From positions 1-10,074 of the forward strand of contig JACENB010000162.1 of NCBI GenBank assembly GCA_013867245.1: a stretch of 10,074 nucleotides of DNA, written 5' to 3'. Positions 6,377-10,074 of this stretch are shown here, one piece after another. Source of the stretch: Nitrosopumilaceae archaeon (lineage in GTDB: Archaea; Thermoproteota; Nitrososphaeria; Nitrososphaerales; Nitrosopumilaceae). The notes beneath the pieces are model-generated. The model was not told the DNA's origin. It searched no databases and saw only the letters and a list, made by a program, of their open reading frames with translations. The translations under genes and the position numbers were made by a program. Numbering within the stretch: position 1 is the stretch's first letter; every line of letters begins with the position of its first letter.

Positions 6377-7003
6377 CTATTCTTCGATATTGTTGATCAT
6401 ATCTTTGAATTCAACAACTCTTCTACTAACTTCTTCTACTCCTTCTAGAACAATTTGTTCTGGATTTAATGCTCCTGTAGACTCTATGGTGAGTATTTTC
6501 TCATCATCTTTGTCAGTATCTGTGAGCATAGCAACGTTGGAAGCATTCCACTTTGCATGTTCTGTACCACGTCCTAGTCTTGCATAACATTCGACTTTAA
6601 TTTTTTGACCTGGGGCTAATTGAACAATTGGGACTTTTTCAGATACTGGTTTAATACTCTCATCTTCAGAAGATAATTCTCCTGATAATACAGTTCTAGT
6701 TTCTTCAGATATTCCTGAATCTAACACTAGTAAGATTTTATCTGATTCGTTATATTTACTCAAATCTGTTTTTAATGGAATCAAACCCAATCTGTGAGCT
6801 AAACCCTCATCAGGTAAAACAGATGTGTTTTCAATAATATCTACTGTATCAATTGCAAAAACTGGAACTCCGTTTAAACAAACACGTCTTAAAGCATTTG
6901 CATATTGTAATGGAACACCTTTTAGCTTTAAGGCTATCTTTTCAGAATCTTTTGTAATAACGTCTAATGATGACAAATCTTGTTGAAAATCGTCAAAGTG
7001 CAC
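6377..7003 (-). CDS. rpo3: DNA-directed RNA polymerase subunit Rpo3 (RpoD)
   Basis: Rpo3 is the archaeal counterpart of half of the bacterial alpha dimer and pairs with Rpo11 to nucleate polymerase assembly. The 208-residue protein shows the alpha-like signature NALRRVCLNGVPVFAID (36-52), EGLAHRLGLIPLKTD (66-80) and ARLGRGTEHAKWNAS (141-155). Archaeal Rpo3 either has an extra ferredoxin-like domain with Fe-S-binding cysteines (about 265 residues) or lacks it. Here only two scattered cysteines (42 and 139) are present, so this is the form without a cluster. The start is GTG at 7003, because a stop codon lies five codons upstream and no ATG is in frame. The gene ends in two successive TAG codons. 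It is divergent from the SBDS gene and lacks the usual upstream neighbours S13, S4 and S11. Confidence 0.94.
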   Translation of the reverse strand: MHFDDFQQDLSSLDVITKDSEKIALKLKGVPLQYANALRRVCLNGVPVFAIDTVDIIENTSVLPDEGLAHRLGLIPLKTDLSKYNESDKILLVLDSGISEETRTVLSGELSSEDESIKPVSEKVPIVQLAPGQKIKVECYARLGRGTEHAKWNASNVAMLTDTDKDDEKILTIESTGALNPEQIVLEGVEEVSRRVVEFKDMINNIEE

Positions 7004-7025
7004 ATAAAAATCTAGCTAGCTTTAC

Positions 7026-7038
7026 GTATAGATAAATA
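7026..7038. promoter_or_regulatory. Shared AT-rich core promoter element for divergent rpo3 and SBDS genes
   Basis: The plus strand reads GTATAGATAAATA and the minus strand TATTTATCTATAC. The spacer midpoint between the two starts (GTG at 7003 and ATG at 7062) is 7032.5, inside this element, so each start lies 28-30 bases away, as expected for TATA to leaderless start. No other convincing TATA-like element is visible in the 58-bp spacer. The palindrome AGCTAGCT (7014-7021) sits on the rpo3 side. Confidence 0.5.
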
Positions 7039-7061
7039 CCAAATTACAATAGTACTAAGAT

Positions 7062-7748
7062 ATGGCAGACGTTACAGTAGTTAGATTCTCTTTTGAAGGT
7101 GAAAAATTCGAAATATTGGTAAAGCCAGATCCTGCTTTAGATTACAAATTAGGTAAGAAAAAGGATATTTCTTCGGTTTTAGTTTCTGAAGAAATCTATA
7201 CTGATTCTGGGAAAGGAACTAAGCCCTCTACTGAAAAATTACTCGCTGCATTCAAAACTGAAGATAAAACTGAGATTGCTCAAATAATGTTTGAAAAAGG
7301 AGATCTAAATCTTACTACTGATCAAAGACGAAAAATGGTGGATCAGAAAAGAAAACAAATTGTTGAATATATTGCCAAAACTTTTGTTGATCCAAAAACT
7401 CACTTGCCTCATCCTCCGTTACGAATTGAACAAGCAATGAAAGATGGTCGTGTATCCATTGAACCTCAAAAAAGCGTTGAAGAACAAGTTAAAGACATTG
7501 TTGAAAAATTACGTTCAATTATTGCATTAAAATCTGAAAATCTCCAATTGGAGATCACTATTCCTGCACAATATGCCTCTCAATCTTACTCAGTTTTGAA
7601 ATCTGTCGGTTCGCTAAAAAAAGAAGAATGGCAAAATAATGGTTCACTAAAAGCAATACTTGAAATACCCGCAGCAGCAAGGCCAAACGTGATTGACAGA
7701 TTAGGTTCTATTACAAAGGGCTCTGCCACTGTAGAGGTAATGAAATAA
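7062..7748 (+). CDS. sbds: Ribosome maturation protein SBDS
   Basis: This 228-residue protein is the archaeal homologue of human SBDS and yeast Sdo1, which help release eIF6 from the large subunit before it joins translation. The FYSH domain covers roughly residues 1-90, the helical middle domain 91-160 with the hallmark PKTHLPHPPLRIEQAM (111-126), and the ferredoxin-like C-terminal domain the rest. The length agrees with archaeal relatives (about 230). It is the first gene of the exosome operon, and its stop codon overlaps the next ATG by one base (TAATG). A TATA-like element is centred about 28 bases upstream. The grouping with exosome genes is a known conserved feature of archaeal genomes and suggests joint control of ribosome biogenesis and RNA turnover. 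Confidence 0.96.
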   Translation: MADVTVVRFSFEGEKFEILVKPDPALDYKLGKKKDISSVLVSEEIYTDSGKGTKPSTEKLLAAFKTEDKTEIAQIMFEKGDLNLTTDQRRKMVDQKRKQIVEYIAKTFVDPKTHLPHPPLRIEQAMKDGRVSIEPQKSVEEQVKDIVEKLRSIIALKSENLQLEITIPAQYASQSYSVLKSVGSLKKEEWQNNGSLKAILEIPAAARPNVIDRLGSITKGSATVEVMK

Positions 7749-8427
7749 TGGCCGATAAAAGAAAATACGTCATTCCTGGCGATGTAATTACTAGCGGACC
7801 TTTTAGACCTGAACAAAATGTAGTTTTAGAAGGAAATAACATAATTGCTACAACTGTTGGTATATCTGAAATTTATGACGATTCTGTTAAAGTCATTCCT
7901 TTAACTGGAAAATATATTCCTAAAATTAATGATCTTGTAATTGGTAAAGTTATTTCTCATACATCCTTGTCTTGGGAATTAGATGTAAATTCCTGCTACG
8001 TTGGATTTTTACCTGCTCAGGATGTTTTTGGAAGAGACTTTTCAACTCATGCTGATGAACTTTCAAGTAAATTAAAAACTGGTGACTTGGTAGCTGCAAG
8101 AATTGCAAATTTTGACAGAACTAGAGATCCTCTTATCACAATCTCTGACAGAGATTTAGGTAAAATCGATGATGGAGTTTTAGTAAAAATTTCTCCAAGT
8201 AAAGTTCCACGGTTAATTGGCAAAAAAGGAAGTATGATACAAATGATTGAAATGGCCACAAATGCTGCCATTACAATTGGTCAAAATGGATGGGTTGTTA
8301 TTTCATGTGAGACTGAAGAAGGGCTCTTAAAATCTAAAAAGGCAGTTGAAATGGTTAATGAAAAAGCACATATTGCTAATTTAACTGATTTAATTAAAGA
8401 AATGTTAGATGGAAAGGATGAATCATA

Positions 8428-8428
<1 letters not shown>
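7748..8428 (+). CDS. rrp4: Exosome complex RNA-binding protein Rrp4
   Basis: Rrp4 forms part of the RNA-binding cap on the hexameric exosome ring and guides RNA into the pore. The 226 residues divide into an N-terminal beta domain (about 1-55), an S1 domain (about 60-135) with FLPAQDVFGRDF (87-98), and a KH domain from about 140. The KH domain carries the GxxG loop GKKG (158-161) within VPRLIGKKGSMI. The length is typical for archaeal Rrp4 (about 220-250). The ATG overlaps the SBDS stop codon by one base and the gene's own TAA overlaps the Rrp41 ATG in the same way. The archaeal alternative cap protein Csl4 is ruled out because it has a zinc ribbon and no KH domain. Confidence 0.96.
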
Positions 8429-9162
<734 letters not shown>

Positions 9163-9164
9163 AT

Positions 9165-9983
9165 ATGACAAGCGTTTCAGTTATTGATGAACTAAAAAGA
9201 GCACAAATTCTAGAATTATTAGAACAAGGAAAAAGGGTTGATGGAAGAGCACTAGATGAACCAAGAAAAATATGCATTGAAATTGACGCAATTCCTAAAG
9301 CAAACGGTTCTGCAAGAGTTTATCTTGGTGATACTCAAGTTTTGTGTGGTGTAAAAATCCAACCAGACAAACCTTTCCCAGATGTAGGTGACAAGGGTAT
9401 GTTTATGTGCACTGCTGAATTATTGCCTCTTTCACATCCTACTGTTGAAACTGGACCTCCACAAGCACCTGTCATTGAATTGGCAAGAGTTGTTGATAGA
9501 GGAATTCGAGAAAGTCATATGGTTGATGTTTCTGATTTAGTAATTGAAAAGGACAAATCTGTAGTTGGTGTGTTTGCAGATGTTGTGGCAATTGATTATG
9601 ATGGAAATCTTTTTGATGCATGCTCTTATGCTGCAACTGCTGCTTTACTTACATCAAAAACTCCAACATGGGAGATGGTTGATGACCAACCTACAATTGT
9701 TGAGGGTGCAGACAAACCGTTACCTATAACCACAATTCCTGTATCTGTAACTATGGGAAAAATTGGAAATTACATTGTTGTTGATCCTAATGGTGATGAA
9801 TGGGAAAGTATGGATTCAAGAATTACTATAACTACAGATTCTGATGGAAATATTGTTGCACTTCAAAAAGGTGGCAGCGATGGATTTACACAAGAAGAAA
9901 TCAATCAATGTGGCGATTTATCAATTAAAGTAGGCGCAAAAATAAGAGAACAGTTAAAATCATCAAAACAGGAGGGTCAATAA
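9165..9983 (+). CDS. rrp42: Exosome complex component Rrp42 (non-catalytic RNase PH-like subunit)
   Basis: Rrp42 is the structural partner of Rrp41 in the exosome ring and helps bind RNA but has no catalytic centre. The 272-residue protein starts with a helical segment followed by KRVDGRALDEPR (23-34), then NGSARVYLGDTQVLCGVK (47-64), ELARVVDRGIRES (105-117) and DYDGNLFDACSYAATAALL (144-162). The last stretch replaces the acidic DMP motif of Rrp41, and the missing aspartates explain the inactive role. The length fits archaeal Rrp42 (about 270). The ATG is set by the Shine-Dalgarno site GGGGAG and by its two-base spacing from the rrp41 stop codon. The C-terminus is a charged tail, KSSKQEGQ. 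Confidence 0.97.
   Translation: MTSVSVIDELKRAQILELLEQGKRVDGRALDEPRKICIEIDAIPKANGSARVYLGDTQVLCGVKIQPDKPFPDVGDKGMFMCTAELLPLSHPTVETGPPQAPVIELARVVDRGIRESHMVDVSDLVIEKDKSVVGVFADVVAIDYDGNLFDACSYAATAALLTSKTPTWEMVDDQPTIVEGADKPLPITTIPVSVTMGKIGNYIVVDPNGDEWESMDSRITITTDSDGNIVALQKGGSDGFTQEEINQCGDLSIKVGAKIREQLKSSKQEGQ
9970..9976 (+). promoter_or_regulatory. Shine-Dalgarno site for eL43
   Basis: AGGAGGG ends 8 bases before the ATG at 9985. It is the strongest ribosome binding site in the window and supports the eL43 start. Confidence 0.75.
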
Positions 9984-9984
9984 T

Positions 9985-10074
9985 ATGGCAAAAGCAAAGA
10001 AATCACTTAAAGGCTTAGGTGCACGTTACGGAATTAAACTTAGAAAACAATACACAAAAGTTCATCTTCAATTA
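9985..10074 (+). CDS. rpl37ae: 50S ribosomal protein eL43 (L37Ae), N-terminal fragment cut by the window edge
   Basis: The first 30 codons of a gene continuing beyond the window. The translation begins MAKAKKSLKGLGARYGIKLRK and ends KVHLQL, matching the basic N-terminus and GARYG-K-RK motif of eL43, a zinc-ribbon protein of the large subunit. The four cysteines of the zinc ribbon would follow outside the window. It sits one base after the rrp42 stop codon with a strong Shine-Dalgarno site. In many archaea eL43 follows Rrp42 in the exosome operon, which backs the identification despite the short fragment. Confidence 0.88.
   Translation, partial: MAKAKKSLKGLGARYGIKLRKQYTKVHLQL

Noticed and set aside
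6390..6587. 65-residue plus-strand frame within rpo3
   Set aside because: It is a serine-rich reverse-frame shadow of the Rpo3 C-terminal half.
7012..7021. Overlapping palindromes CTAGCTAG and AGCTAGCT in the rpo3 leader region
   Set aside because: They are too short to claim as an operator or hairpin without comparative data, so they are mentioned only as context for the shared promoter.
7586..7816. 76-residue minus-strand frame across the SBDS-Rrp4 junction
   Set aside because: It is antisense to two certain genes and has no motif.
8047..8271. 74-residue minus-strand frame with a hydrophobic stretch inside rrp4
   Set aside because: The apparent membrane-like segment comes from reading the KH-domain region backwards. 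There is no promoter or ribosome binding site.

Overview
The window looks like a piece of an AT-rich archaeal chromosome, most likely from an ammonia-oxidising Nitrososphaerota (Thaumarchaeota, Nitrosopumilus-like). The archaeal diagnosis is firm: it carries archaeal exosome subunits Rrp4/Rrp41/Rrp42, an SBDS protein, the RNA polymerase subunit Rpo3 (RpoD), ribosomal proteins eL18 and eL43, a CofE-type F420 ligase, and TATA boxes placed about 27 nt before start codons. The phylum assignment is an inference from base composition and gene content. Coding density is very high and no intergenic gap exceeds 75 bases. I see no mobile element, CRISPR array, tRNA or rRNA.

Layout. (1) 1-500, minus strand: the N-terminal two thirds of a cofE-like gene that runs off the left edge. 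(2) 574-4336, plus strand: a tight four-gene operon encoding two complete two-subunit hydro-lyases of the aconitase superfamily. The first pair (423 + 163 aa) is the short archaeal homoaconitase/isopropylmalate-isomerase type. The second pair (471 + 194 aa) is the bacterial LeuC/LeuD type. The simplest reading is that the bacterial-type pair serves leucine synthesis, while the archaeal-type pair acts on a related substrate, perhaps homoaconitate for lysine synthesis through LysW. (3) 4314-7003, minus strand: Rpo3, eL18, uL13, uS9 and a sugar-nucleotidyltransferase-like gene, whose 3' end overlaps the end of the leucine operon by 23 bp. (4) 7062-10074, plus strand: SBDS, Rrp4, Rrp41, Rrp42 and the start of eL43. 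This is the conserved archaeal exosome superoperon, which links RNA 3'-end processing and decay to ribosome maturation.

Expression signals. The first genes of the operons have a TATA-like element 26-30 nt before the start codon, implying leaderless or nearly leaderless mRNAs. Genes inside operons are joined by 1-8 base overlaps or gaps of 1-3 bases, and the last two genes have clear Shine-Dalgarno motifs. rpoD and SBDS are divergent, and their 58-bp spacer appears to have a single shared AT-rich core at its midpoint.

Novelty. Most of this is housekeeping. The points most worth a second look are the doubled hydro-lyase set with an unusual substrate-loop and cluster signature, the symmetric divergent promoter, and the convergent operons whose likely termination tracts sit in lysine runs of the opposite gene. 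No clearly new biological system is evident.
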